Shown piece after piece: positions 1 to 8,963 of a DNA stretch of 64,000 nt. The stretch lies in assembly GCA_900316455.1 (NCBI GenBank), contig ONCX01000025.1:25093-89092 (forward strand). The letters are read 5' to 3'. The stretch is from an uncultured Eubacteriales bacterium (GTDB lineage: Bacteria; Bacillota; Clostridia; Oscillospirales; Acutalibacteraceae). The stretch's first letter is position 1, and each line of letters starts with the position of its first letter. A program made the position numbers and the translations under genes. Under the pieces are notes generated by a model, which saw only the letters and a list, made by a program, of their open reading frames with translations, was not told where the DNA came from and did no database searches.

Positions 1-16
1 ATGGGAAGTAAGTCTG

Positions 17-943
17 ATGGAATGGATTCAGGCTCACTTGGGCACATTCGGCACTTACGCGGCTTCGTTCTTTTCTCTCTTCGGAGAAGAGCTTGTCTGC
101 GTGGGAATACTCGGGCTTTTATACTGGTGTCTTGACAAGGAATTCGGAAAGAAAGTCGGGCTGACACTGCTCTTTGCCGGAACAGCAACTACCATTTTTA
201 AAAACGTCTTTCTTCGCCGCCGTCCTTATTGTGACAATCCCTCGATAAAGTGTCTGCGTCCTGTCTCTTCCGAAGGCGATATTTATGATCTCACTGTGCA
301 GGGCTATTCCTTTCCGAGCGGTCATTCGACAAACTCCGTCTCGCTCTTCACTTCAATGGCTGTTTTCGGAAATAACAGAGCGTTTACGGCTGCCGGAATT
401 ATTATTCCGCTGCTGTGCGGTTTATCAAGGATATGCCTCGGAGTGCATTTCCCGACAGACGTACTCTGCGGCTGGCTTCTGGGTCTTTGTTCGATACTGC
501 TGATTTCTTTCTCTGAAAATGTCGTCAAAAACAGATTGGTTTTTTACGGGGTATTGCTCCTGATGGTGATTCCGGGGTGGTTCTACTGCAAGAGCGACGA
601 TTACTATACTATGTTCGGACTGCTTACAGGCTTTTTTACGGCGGATTTTTTCGAGCAAAGGTTTGTCAATTTTGAAAGCACAAAGTCGCCGTTCCGCTGT
701 GTGATTCGTCTGACGGGAGGCGTGCTGATATTTTTCGGACTGAGCAGTATTACCAAACTGCCGTTTGACAACGACTTTCTGTATTCCGGCTCGTTACTTT
801 CCCACGCGGTGCGTTCTTTGAGATATTTTATCGTGAGCTTTGTGGATATCGCTCTTTATCCGATGTTGTTTGCCCCTGTTGACAGGTTTCTTGACGGCTT
901 GTCTCGCAAGCGTAAATCCTCTGAAATAAATAATAATGATTGA
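17..943 (+). CDS. PAP2-family membrane phosphatase
   Basis: This is an integral membrane lipid-phosphate phosphatase of the PAP2 superfamily. All three superfamily motifs are visible in order: K-x6-RP (KNVFLRRRP, about residues 61-70), PSGH (about 100-103) and SR-x5-H-x3-D (SRICLGVHFPTD, about 137-148), which hold the catalytic histidines and the aspartate. Several hydrophobic segments surround them and continue to about residue 290, which fits a polytopic enzyme acting on undecaprenyl pyrophosphate, phosphatidate or a similar substrate at the membrane. The ATG has only a weak GGAAG upstream, and the window starts 16 bases before it, so an earlier start cannot be excluded. It is followed directly by a strong terminator, so transcription ends here. 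The family is certain; the substrate is unknown. Confidence 0.88.
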   Translation: MEWIQAHLGTFGTYAASFFSLFGEELVCVGILGLLYWCLDKEFGKKVGLTLLFAGTATTIFKNVFLRRRPYCDNPSIKCLRPVSSEGDIYDLTVQGYSFPSGHSTNSVSLFTSMAVFGNNRAFTAAGIIIPLLCGLSRICLGVHFPTDVLCGWLLGLCSILLISFSENVVKNRLVFYGVLLLMVIPGWFYCKSDDYYTMFGLLTGFFTADFFEQRFVNFESTKSPFRCVIRLTGGVLIFFGLSSITKLPFDNDFLYSGSLLSHAVRSLRYFIVSFVDIALYPMLFAPVDRFLDGLSRKRKSSEINNND

Positions 944-946
944 TTC

Positions 947-987
947 AAAAGAACCGATCCGCGAAAGGCAGATCGGTTCTTTTTTAT
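947..987 (+). terminator. Rho-independent terminator after the PAP2 gene
   Basis: An 11-13 bp stem (AAGAACCGATC paired with GATCGGTTCTT) with a loop of about 11 bases is followed by a T-rich tract. It begins four bases after the stop codon. Confidence 0.9.
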
Positions 988-1010
988 TGAATAATTATGG
1001 CTGTAAGGCG

Positions 1011-1877
1011 TCAGCTTACCTGAACTATAACCATATGAGATGTGGTGTCAAGCTGCGGATTTTCAGCGGGAACGGCGCTTGTTTCTTCTGTTTGACCGTC
1101 GGGATAGCGCAGCGTAAGCACTGAATTTTCCTGAGTGACGGAGATAATTGTCATTCCGGTTATCTCGGAGCCGCCGGACGGTCGTCCTGCAATGGAATAG
1201 TCCTGCATTTCACCGTTAAGCGTCAGTCCTAACTTGGGAGTCTGAATTGTTGTTACATTGAACATTACAAGATAGCTTCCCGTATCAGCGAGATTGAATG
1301 AGGTCTGGTCAATTCTGGTGATTCCGCCTGACGACGCGCCGTTCTCCGGCAGGGGATAGTCCTCCCCGGGCTGAAGATTGATTGTTTCCGCGTCTTGATT
1401 TACAGCATAGAAATCCGCAAAGCCCAGAACGCCTCCGGCTTCGCCCTGAGGACCTGCGGGACCCTGTTCACCCTGAGGACCTGCGGGACCCTGCTCGCCC
1501 TGAGAACCTTGCGGACCCTGTTCGCCCTGAGGTCCTTGCGGACCCTGCTCACCCTGAGGACCTGCGGGACCCTGCTCACCCTGAGGACCTGCGGGACCCT
1601 GTTCGCCCTGAGGACCTGCGGGACCCTGCTCACCCTGAGGACCTTGCGGACCCTGCTCGCCCTGAGGACCTTGCGGACCGAACGGTCCCTGAGGTCCTCT
1701 TGGTCCCATAGGACCTCTCGGACCCTGTGGACCAGGAGGTCCCGGAGGTCCGGGAACCGGATAAGGCGGACGCGGGCAACATGAACAGCTTTTCGGTATA
1801 ACCGTCTGTTCGTCGCCGGAATTATCTGATGGATATATGATGTGATTTCTGCCAGGATAAAAATATTGTCTTCTCAT
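1011..1877 (-). CDS. Collagen-like surface protein (BclA-like)
   Basis: The product has three parts. Residues 1-42 are a short Tyr/Pro-rich head with a CSCC cysteine cluster and no signal peptide. Residues 43-147 are 35 uninterrupted Gly-X-Y triplets, mostly cycling GPA-GPQ-GEQ, which is the signature of a collagen triple helix. Residues 148-288 are a beta-rich C-terminal domain resembling the trimerising BclA/TNF-like domains of exosporium proteins. A strong AAAGGAGTG site precedes the start. Proteins of this build coat spores in Bacillus and Clostridia, and the lack of a signal peptide plus the N-terminal Cys cluster fit assembly from the mother cell; this role is inferred. The gene is divergent from the neighbouring beta-helix surface protein, so the 163-base gap must carry both promoters. 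Confidence 0.85.
   Translation of the reverse strand: MRRQYFYPGRNHIIYPSDNSGDEQTVIPKSCSCCPRPPYPVPGPPGPPGPQGPRGPMGPRGPQGPFGPQGPQGEQGPQGPQGEQGPAGPQGEQGPAGPQGEQGPAGPQGEQGPQGPQGEQGPQGSQGEQGPAGPQGEQGPAGPQGEAGGVLGFADFYAVNQDAETINLQPGEDYPLPENGASSGGITRIDQTSFNLADTGSYLVMFNVTTIQTPKLGLTLNGEMQDYSIAGRPSGGSEITGMTIISVTQENSVLTLRYPDGQTEETSAVPAENPQLDTTSHMVIVQVS
1437..1751 (-). repeat. 27-bp tandem repeats encoding Gly-X-Y triplets
   Basis: The collagen region is a near-perfect tandem DNA array with a 27-base unit encoding GPAGPQGEQ variants. Such arrays vary in copy number by slippage, so the length here may differ between strains or be collapsed in assembly. Confidence 0.85.
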
Positions 1878-2040
1878 AAGGCTTTAAACACTCCTTTGAT
1901 TTAATATTCTATGTACTACAATAAATATCATAGTTTAAAGTAAATTTAAGTTAAGGCATTTACAATAATGCCATAAGGTCAAGGAAATAAAAAATGCCTG
2001 ACCGGAAAAACTGAAAATTAAAATATCGGAGGTATTTATC

Positions 2041-3561
2041 ATGAATGAAAATAAAAAAAGATTTGTAGCTTCGGCGCTTTCGCTGATCTTTGCAATGTCG
2101 TTTCTGACGACGAATGTATTTGCCTCGCCAAACGGCGATCCTCCAGGGGATCCTCCTGGCGGCAGCGCGATGGGCGATCCTCCCGACGGAGGTCCGATGG
2201 GCGATCCTCCAGGGGATCCGCCCGACGGCATGGGCGGCGGCTCGGCGTCGGTGAGCTACACCGGCGCGGCGACAATTGATTCTTCAACCGACGGGAGCGG
2301 CAGTTCGTACAAAAGCACGACAGGCGGCGAAAACGCGCTGCTCGTTTCGGGCGGCGAATCGACGCTCAAAAATATCACCGTAAGCAAATCCGGCGACGAG
2401 AGCAGCGAAAGCTCAGATTTCTACGGCACAAACGCAGCCGTGCTGGTCTATAACGGAGCGACGCTCAACATCGAGGGCGGCAGCGTCACCACGGACGGCG
2501 CTCATGCCAACGGCGTATTCGCCTACGGCACAGGCATAATCAATATAAGCGGCACGACGATAAACACAAGCGCCAATAATTCCGGCGGCATTATGGTTAC
2601 CGGCGGCGGCACGCTCAACGCGGATGATCTCACTGTGGAAACACAGGGCAATTCCTCCGCGGCGATCAGAAGCGACAGGGGCGGCGGAACGATGACAGTC
2701 AACGGCGGCTCATATACCACCAACGGACAAGGCTCTCCCGCAATTTATTCAACCGCGGATATTACCGTGAATAACGCTCAGTTGACGTCGAATTCTTCCG
2801 AAGGCGTGGTTGTGGAAGGCGCGAATTCTGTCACGCTTAACAACACTGTCCTCACAGATACAAACAATACGCTCAACGGACAGTCGGAAACCTACAAAAA
2901 CATCTTCCTTTATCAGTCAATGTCAGGCGACGCCTCGGAGGGTACGTCATACTTCACCGCCAACGACAGCACTATCATAACTAACAAGGGCGATACATTC
3001 TATATCACCAATACCAATAGCGTTATCAGCCTGAAAAACAACGCCATCGTAAACAACGATCCAACCGGAGTACTTCTCCGTGCCGAGTCCTCAGCGTGGG
3101 GAAACAGCGGTTCCAACGGCGGAAAGGTCACATTCAGCCTGTCAGAACAGACAGCCGAGGGAGATATCGTGATAGACAGCATTTCCGCGCTTTCAATGGA
3201 GCTTGCGGATTCTTCGACATATAAGGGTACAATAAACGGCGCGAATCAGGGCGGCAGCGTTTCGCTTGCGCTTGACGCGGATTCAGTAATAGTGCTGACC
3301 GGCGATTCGTATGTTGACAGCCTTACAAATGCCGACGCGGAAAACAGCAATATTTTCCTCAATGGCTATAATCTCTATGTTGGAGGCAATGCTATTTCCG
3401 CAAACGACGGAGAAGCGCCTGAAGTCGTCACCGAAATTGCCGCTTCGTCAAATGATTCATCCTCGGAATTTCCCGCAGCAATTGTTGCCTTCAGCGCAAT
3501 TATCCTTTTAGCCGCGGCAGGATGCGTGGCATTTCTCGTAATAAAAGGCAAAAAACAATAA
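2041..3561 (+). CDS. Secreted membrane-anchored beta-helix-like surface protein with GDPPG repeats
   Basis: I do not recognise a named family. Residues 1-29 form a signal peptide ending in VFA. Residues 31-70 are a low-complexity Gly/Asp/Pro segment with repeats of GDPPG and GDPPD. From about 75 to 445 the chain is Gly/Asn/Thr/Ser-rich with short recurring turns (for example IINISGTTINTS, ITVNNAQLTSN), the pattern of a right-handed parallel beta-helix as in pectate-lyase-like or autotransporter-like adhesins. A C-terminal transmembrane helix (about 476-501) followed by KGKKQ anchors it; there is no LPXTG motif. A GGAGGT site sits 7 bases before the ATG. A role as an adhesin or carbohydrate-contacting wall protein is inferred from architecture only. 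Confidence 0.75.
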   Translation: MNENKKRFVASALSLIFAMSFLTTNVFASPNGDPPGDPPGGSAMGDPPDGGPMGDPPGDPPDGMGGGSASVSYTGAATIDSSTDGSGSSYKSTTGGENALLVSGGESTLKNITVSKSGDESSESSDFYGTNAAVLVYNGATLNIEGGSVTTDGAHANGVFAYGTGIINISGTTINTSANNSGGIMVTGGGTLNADDLTVETQGNSSAAIRSDRGGGTMTVNGGSYTTNGQGSPAIYSTADITVNNAQLTSNSSEGVVVEGANSVTLNNTVLTDTNNTLNGQSETYKNIFLYQSMSGDASEGTSYFTANDSTIITNKGDTFYITNTNSVISLKNNAIVNNDPTGVLLRAESSAWGNSGSNGGKVTFSLSEQTAEGDIVIDSISALSMELADSSTYKGTINGANQGGSVSLALDADSVIVLTGDSYVDSLTNADAENSNIFLNGYNLYVGGNAISANDGEAPEVVTEIAASSNDSSSEFPAAIVAFSAIILLAAAGCVAFLVIKGKKQ

Positions 3562-3624
3562 AGCCGCCTGATAATATCGAAAAAAACAGGCAATTGCATT
3601 GCGACAATTTAAGACTGATTAAAA

Positions 3625-3673
3625 CAACAGCGGTATCATATTCTCGTGGGAATACGGCGCCGCTGTTTTTGTT
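3625..3673 (+). terminator. Probable terminator after the beta-helix protein
   Basis: The stem AACAGCGG / CCGCTGTT with an additional inner ATTC/GGAAT pairing is followed by TTTTTGTTTG. The rest of the 420-base gap before glgP is AT-rich and holds only the glgP promoter. Confidence 0.65.
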
Positions 3674-3863
3674 TGCATATCTGATTTGACCGCTGAAAAT
3701 ATATCCAAAATAATCCCGACGCCGCATAATAAAAACGTTACTTTTATAACAATTTGATAACAATTTTGTAAATATATACAAACAGCACATGCTTTTGAAC
3801 TTGTTGATGTGTTTATATATAAAAATTGCACAAATATCTGATTGCGTATTGTCATTTTGATTC

Positions 3864-3892
3864 TTGAAATTACGATAAAAATATGCTAAAAT
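3864..3892 (+). promoter_or_regulatory. Sigma-A type promoter for glgP
   Basis: TTGAAA and TAAAAT are separated by 17 bases, with a TGC extension directly before the -10 box. It lies about 90 bases upstream of the glgP start. Confidence 0.6.
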
Positions 3893-3984
3893 AAATAAGT
3901 CAATCCCTGAATTGCGGCATTTCGGGGAGAAAAAAACAATCATTACGAGCCGCGTTATAAAAAATCTCCCGGAGGCTTATTTTT

Positions 3985-6384
3985 ATGAACAACCTGAACG
4001 CAAAGCAAATGAAGTCCCTCATCGACGCCAAGCTCTCCCATCACTACGGGCTGAAGCCTGAGGACGCTGACAACGACCACATCTATAAGGCAATCGTACT
4101 CGTTGTGCGCGATATCCTCTTTGAGGCACGCAAGGAATTTGCCGACAAGTATGACAAGAATAACGGCAAGAGAGTGTACTATCTCTGTATGGAATTCCTT
4201 ATGGGACGCTCCCTCCGCAACAATCTCTACAACCTCAATCTCGAAAAGGTGGTTTCACAGTGCCTTGCCGAGTACGATACCACACTTGAAAAAATATACG
4301 ACCAGGAGCCGGACGCGGGTCTTGGCAACGGCGGTCTCGGCAGACTCGCCGCCTGCTTCCTCGACGGTCTGGCAAACGACGGCTACTGCGGCATGGGCTA
4401 TTCCCTGCGGTACGAATTCGGCATTTTCAACCAGAAGATAATCGACGGCTGGCAGACCGAGCTTCCCGAATTCTGGCTTCCCGGCGGCGAGGTCTGGATG
4501 ATCCCCCACCGCGAGGACGCTGTGGATATCCGCTTCAACGGCAGAGTAGAGGAAAGCTGGAACAACGGCTATCACCACGCCGAGCATAAGGATTACAATA
4601 TCATCAAGGCTGTGCCATACGACATGATGTGCGCCGGCAAGGACGGTTCGGGCGTTTCCACCCTGCGTCTGTGGGCGGCAGAATGCCCCCACTTCGACAT
4701 GAAGCTCTTCAACGAGGGCGACTATATGCGCGCAATGGAGCAGAACGCAATGGCTGAAATGCTCACGAAGGTTCTCTACCCCGGCGACAATCACATCATG
4801 GGCAAGAGCCTGCGTCTTTCACAGCAGTACTTCCTTGTGTCCGCCTCGGTACAGGATATAGTCAAGCGCCATCTCCGCAGACACGGCGGTTCCATGGAGA
4901 ATTTCGCCGAATTCAACGCCATTCACATCAACGACACTCACCCCACCCTCGCCATTCCCGAATTCATGCGCCTGCTCATGGACGAGTGCGGCTTTGATTG
5001 GGACAGAGCGTGGGAAATGACGACCAAGGTCATGGCGTATACCAATCACACCGTTATGGCTGAGGCCCTTGAGGTCTGGAGCGAGGATCTCTTCAAGTCC
5101 AAGCTCCCCCGCATCTATCAGATAATCTGCGAGATCAACCGCCGCTTCTGCGCCGAAATGGATCAGCGCACCGGCTACGATTACAACAAGGTCGCACGCA
5201 TGAGCATTATCCGCGACGGCTGGGTAAAGATGGCAAATCTCTGCGTCGCTTCCTGCCACCATGTCAACGGCGTTTCCGCGCTTCACAGCCAGATAATCAA
5301 GGACAGCGTATTCAAGGATTTCTACAGCGTTATGCCTGAGAAATTCACCAACGTCACAAACGGCATCGCCCACCGCCGCTGGCTCAATCAGAGCAACCCC
5401 GGTCTTGCCTCGCTTATCACCGACCTTATCGGCGACGGCTTTGTAAAGGACGCCTCAAAGCTTGAAAACCTGATGAAGTACAAGGACGACAAGTCAGTGC
5501 TCGAAAAGCTCGCCGCGATCAAGCACCGCAACAAGATCGAGATGTCCAATTATATTCTCAAGAACAACGGTATCTCAGTAGATCCGGATTCGATATTCGA
5601 CGTGCAGGTAAAGCGTCTGCACGAGTACAAGAGACAGCACCTCAACGCGCTTCACATTCTCTCACAGTACCAGTGGCTTCTTGAAAATCCCGACGCGCCC
5701 TTCACGCCCAAGACCTACATCTTCGGCGCAAAGGCAGCCCCGGGCTACTTCCTCGCAAAGCAGATAATCCAATTCATCTGCGCCCTCGCCGACCTCATCA
5801 ACAAAGACAAGCGCGTTGACGGCAAGCTCAAGGTGGTCTACCTCGAAAACTACCGCGTGACCGTCGCCGAGAAGCTCATTCCATCGGCAGAGATAAGCGA
5901 GCAGATTTCCCTCGCCGGCACTGAGGCGAGCGGAACCAGCAACATGAAATTCATGATGAACGGCGCGATCACCCTCGGCACTGAGGACGGCGCAAACGTC
6001 GAAATTCATCAGGCGGTGGGCGACGACAACATCATCATATTCGGTATGTCAACTCCGGAAGCCGAGAGACTCAAGAATATCTATTCCCCCCGCGACTGCT
6101 ACAACAACAATCAGCAGCTCCACAAGGCGCTTGATTTTGTGAGCGCGGGCTTCGGCGGCAAGCAGTTCCACGACGTTGTGAATTCGCTGCTCAATAAGGA
6201 TCAGTATATGGTGCTTGCCGACTTCAACGACTATTGCAGAGCGCAGAACGATTCTTCCGCTCTCTATCTCGACAAGTACAAATGGAATTCCATGAGTCTT
6301 GTCAATATAGCTCAGTCCGGCATATTCGCCGCCGACCGCTCCATCGAGGACTACGCCGCGAATATATGGGGACTTAAAAAATAA
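3985..6384 (+). CDS. glgP: Glycogen/starch/maltodextrin phosphorylase
   Basis: This is a GT35 alpha-glucan phosphorylase, which releases glucose-1-phosphate from the non-reducing ends of glycogen or maltodextrin in the cytoplasm. The 799-residue length is normal. N-terminal landmarks are GLGNGGLGRLAACFLD (about 111-126) and a VKRLHEYKRQ segment (about 541-550). The PLP-binding lysine lies in EASGTSNMKFMMNG (about 648-661), and the following GTEDGANVEI is also typical. The ATG follows a GGAGG site. A GH13 hydrolase begins 23 bases downstream in the same orientation, so the two form an alpha-glucan catabolic operon. Codon choice is strongly biased towards C-ending codons, suggesting high expression. 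Confidence 0.97.
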   Translation: MNNLNAKQMKSLIDAKLSHHYGLKPEDADNDHIYKAIVLVVRDILFEARKEFADKYDKNNGKRVYYLCMEFLMGRSLRNNLYNLNLEKVVSQCLAEYDTTLEKIYDQEPDAGLGNGGLGRLAACFLDGLANDGYCGMGYSLRYEFGIFNQKIIDGWQTELPEFWLPGGEVWMIPHREDAVDIRFNGRVEESWNNGYHHAEHKDYNIIKAVPYDMMCAGKDGSGVSTLRLWAAECPHFDMKLFNEGDYMRAMEQNAMAEMLTKVLYPGDNHIMGKSLRLSQQYFLVSASVQDIVKRHLRRHGGSMENFAEFNAIHINDTHPTLAIPEFMRLLMDECGFDWDRAWEMTTKVMAYTNHTVMAEALEVWSEDLFKSKLPRIYQIICEINRRFCAEMDQRTGYDYNKVARMSIIRDGWVKMANLCVASCHHVNGVSALHSQIIKDSVFKDFYSVMPEKFTNVTNGIAHRRWLNQSNPGLASLITDLIGDGFVKDASKLENLMKYKDDKSVLEKLAAIKHRNKIEMSNYILKNNGISVDPDSIFDVQVKRLHEYKRQHLNALHILSQYQWLLENPDAPFTPKTYIFGAKAAPGYFLAKQIIQFICALADLINKDKRVDGKLKVVYLENYRVTVAEKLIPSAEISEQISLAGTEASGTSNMKFMMNGAITLGTEDGANVEIHQAVGDDNIIIFGMSTPEAERLKNIYSPRDCYNNNQQLHKALDFVSAGFGGKQFHDVVNSLLNKDQYMVLADFNDYCRAQNDSSALYLDKYKWNSMSLVNIAQSGIFAADRSIEDYAANIWGLKK

Positions 6385-6407
6385 AAGAAAACCGAGGAGG
6401 ATACGGT

Positions 6408-8294
6408 ATGAAAAAAACGCTTTTCAATTCGCGTGATCCTTTTTTCCGCAAGCCTACCGGAGCCGTTTCAAACGGCACGCCGGTTCATTTCAAGGTGTGT
6501 CTGCCGCGCTATCTCTGCTGTACCGCCGCAACGCTCGTCATACACAACGAGCATGAGAACAGGGTTGACAGAGGCAATCTCTTCTGGTGCGGCATGGAGG
6601 GCAGCGATTTTGAATACTGGGAGGTGGATTACACCCCTGAGGTTACGTCGCTCAATTACTATTACTTCGAGCTTTCCACATCGTCCGGCACAAAGTATCT
6701 CGGACGCACGCGCTACGGTCTCGGCGAGCTTCAGTCGCAGCCCGTCGCGTGGCAGCTCACGGTTTACGAAAACACATTCAAGACCCCCGACTGGCTTTCC
6801 GGCGGCATTATGTATCAGATATTCCCCGACCGCTTCCGCAAGTCAGGCGTTGTGCATGAGAATATTCCCTACGGCAGGAAAATGCACCTGAATTGGGACG
6901 AACAGCCCGACTGGGCGCCCGACGAGCGCGGAATGATAACCAATTCCGACTACTTCGGCGGCGATCTCAAGGGCATTACGGAAAAACTTGACTATATCAG
7001 ATCTCTCGGAGTAAACTGTCTTTATATAAATCCTATTTTTGAGGCTCACGAGAATCACCGCTACAATACCGCCGATTACCGCAAGGTTGACCCCCTGCTC
7101 GGCACGGAAGAGGATTACATCGAGATGTGCCGTGAAGCCGCAAAGCGCGGTATACGCATAGTCATAGACGGCGTTTTCTCCCACACGGGCGACGATTCGG
7201 TTTATTTCAACAAGGAGAAGCGCTACGACACCCTCGGCGCTTACAATTCCAAGGAATCGCCGTATTATTCGTGGTTCAAATTCTATCAGTGGCCGGACAA
7301 TTATCATTCGTGGTGGGGCATAAGCACCCTGCCTGAAGTCAAGGAGGAAGAGCCGGACGTCATCGAATATCACACCGGCGAGGGCGGCACTGTCGGCTCG
7401 TGGCTTGAAAAGGGCGCGGGCGGCTGGCGTCTCGACGTCGCCGACGAGCTGCCGGACGTTTTCCTTGACAGAGTGCGCTACGCGGCAAAGAAGATCGATC
7501 CCGACGCTCTGATAATAGGCGAGGTCTGGGAGGACGCAAGCAATAAGGTCGCTTACGGCGAGCGCAGGCGTTATCTTCTCGGCAAGCAGCTCGACACCGT
7601 GATGAATTATCCGTTCAAGGACGTTATTTTAGGCTTCCTCACCGGCTGGTCGGCAGATGAGGCGATCGAGGTCGTCAACAATATAATGGAGAATTACCCG
7701 CCTCAGGTGACACGGATTCTCATGAATTCGCTCGGCACTCACGACACCGAACGCGCTATCACAATTCTGGCAGGCGAGCCTGCGCACAACCGCGGCAGGG
7801 AGTGGCAGGCGCAGGCAAAAATGTCCCCCGAACAGCGCGAAAAGGGCATTATCAAGATGAAGCTCGCAACCGTGCTGCAATACACTCTCCCCGGCGTGCC
7901 GTGCATCTATTACGGCGATGAAGCGGGAGTCGAGGGTTACAAGGATCCCTTCAACCGTTCGACATACCCGTGGGGCAGAGAGGACAAGGGACTTATCGAC
8001 TGGTACAAGCGTCTCGGAGAATTCAGGAACGACGTGGACTGTCTGACCGACGGCGAATTTGAGGTTGTAAAGTGCTGCGACGCGGTTATGTCATTCGTCC
8101 GCAGGGGCAAGAGGGATTCCGTCTTTGTCGCGGTCAACCGCTCCGACTTCAACGAGCATCACATCAATCTCCCCAAGGGCTTCAACGGCGCACGCACGGT
8201 TTTCGGCAACGCGTCTGTGTATAACGGAGTCGTGACGATAAAGCCAATGAGCTGCGTTGTGCTGAGAGCGAACAATTATTCCATGTTCAAATGA
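6408..8294 (+). CDS. GH13 alpha-amylase family enzyme (neopullulanase/cyclomaltodextrinase-like)
   Basis: A cytoplasmic GH13 glycoside hydrolase of 628 residues without a signal peptide. Residues 1-125 form a beta-sandwich N-terminal domain typical of the neopullulanase/cyclomaltodextrinase subgroup. The catalytic barrel begins at IMYQIFPDRF and carries the conserved regions DGVFSHTG (about 253), GWRLDVADE with the nucleophile Asp (about 341), IIGEVWED with the acid/base Glu (about 370) and LGTHDTER with the third carboxylate (about 443). A short C-terminal beta domain follows. It probably trims maltodextrins or branched dextrins produced in the same pathway as the phosphorylase upstream, with which it is cotranscribed. 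The exact specificity (pullulan, cyclodextrin or maltose transfer) cannot be read from sequence. Confidence 0.93.
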   Translation: MKKTLFNSRDPFFRKPTGAVSNGTPVHFKVCLPRYLCCTAATLVIHNEHENRVDRGNLFWCGMEGSDFEYWEVDYTPEVTSLNYYYFELSTSSGTKYLGRTRYGLGELQSQPVAWQLTVYENTFKTPDWLSGGIMYQIFPDRFRKSGVVHENIPYGRKMHLNWDEQPDWAPDERGMITNSDYFGGDLKGITEKLDYIRSLGVNCLYINPIFEAHENHRYNTADYRKVDPLLGTEEDYIEMCREAAKRGIRIVIDGVFSHTGDDSVYFNKEKRYDTLGAYNSKESPYYSWFKFYQWPDNYHSWWGISTLPEVKEEEPDVIEYHTGEGGTVGSWLEKGAGGWRLDVADELPDVFLDRVRYAAKKIDPDALIIGEVWEDASNKVAYGERRRYLLGKQLDTVMNYPFKDVILGFLTGWSADEAIEVVNNIMENYPPQVTRILMNSLGTHDTERAITILAGEPAHNRGREWQAQAKMSPEQREKGIIKMKLATVLQYTLPGVPCIYYGDEAGVEGYKDPFNRSTYPWGREDKGLIDWYKRLGEFRNDVDCLTDGEFEVVKCCDAVMSFVRRGKRDSVFVAVNRSDFNEHHINLPKGFNGARTVFGNASVYNGVVTIKPMSCVVLRANNYSMFK

Positions 8295-8370
8295 CTCAAG
8301 GAGCTATTCCGGCGTTTGTCCGGCAGGAAAAATAATGACCCGAAGAAACGCTCCTGAAATTACTCACATA

Positions 8371-8434
8371 AAAAAATTCCCGTCCGGAGAACGGCGCATC
8401 TATTTCTGCGCCGCCTTTCCGGACGGTTTTTTTT
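8371..8434. terminator. Bidirectional terminator between the GH13 gene and the GNAT gene
   Basis: A long stem pairs CCGTCCGG plus CGGCGCA with TGCGCCG plus CCGGACGG. A run of eight T follows on the plus strand, and a run of A precedes it (T on the minus strand), so it serves both convergent genes. Confidence 0.88.
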
Positions 8435-8441
8435 CGTATAT

Positions 8442-8951
8442 TCAGTTCAGAATTCGTTCGGCGACTGTGACCGTGTAATTCTCCGTATCGTATGATAAGC
8501 CGGTTCTGACGAAACGATTCTTTTGCCAGAAGCCCTTTGCCTGCGGGTTGCTGTCGATCCAGCCCAGCCGGACGGCTGAAATTCCAATGCCTCTGAGAAA
8601 GCCGCAAAGCTCTCCGATAATTCCGCTCCCCACGCCCGCGTTCTGCACGGAAGCGTCGGTCATGAAGAAGCCTATGAATGCCGTCCTTTCGTCAGGAAAT
8701 GCCATGATGAAATCCATGACGGCAATGAGCTTTTCCCCGTCGAAGTAACCGACGTAATACTTGTCGGAATAATCCTTGCGCGGCGGCAGCGCTTTCATGT
8801 CGTCAATAATGCTCTGTTCCGTGACAAACGGAGGGCAATGCTCGTAGAATTGAGGATTGCCCTCGCAGAGAGAAAGAATTTCGGCAACATCGGAGGAATC
8901 CAGCAGTCTGACGCGGTATTTTTTGGAGAACTCAGAAACGTCGATTTTCAA
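8442..8951 (-). CDS. GNAT-family N-acetyltransferase
   Basis: A 169-residue acetyl-CoA-dependent N-acyltransferase of unknown substrate. The central GNAT fold is visible: a strand ending AVMDFIMAF, a further strand FIGFFMTD, then the acetyl-CoA loop QNAGVGSGIIGEL (about 112-124, the Q/R-x-x-G-x-G/A element) and a downstream GWIDSNPQAKGFWQKNRF segment that matches motif B. The start is a TTG preceded by AAGGAG at a good distance. It lies 12 bases downstream of the SDR gene on the same strand and probably shares its transcript. Confidence 0.88.
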   Translation of the reverse strand: MKIDVSEFSKKYRVRLLDSSDVAEILSLCEGNPQFYEHCPPFVTEQSIIDDMKALPPRKDYSDKYYVGYFDGEKLIAVMDFIMAFPDERTAFIGFFMTDASVQNAGVGSGIIGELCGFLRGIGISAVRLGWIDSNPQAKGFWQKNRFVRTGLSYDTENYTVTVAERILN

Positions 8952-8963
8952 TTTAATCTCCTT

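Noticed and set aside
1437-1751. Tandem repeats that look like a CRISPR array at first sight.
   Set aside because: There are no unique spacers; the repeats are contiguous and in frame with a collagen-like coding sequence.
1382-1784. Leu/Arg-rich ORFs opposite the collagen repeats.
   Set aside because: They arise from reading the 27-base Gly-X-Y repeats in other frames.
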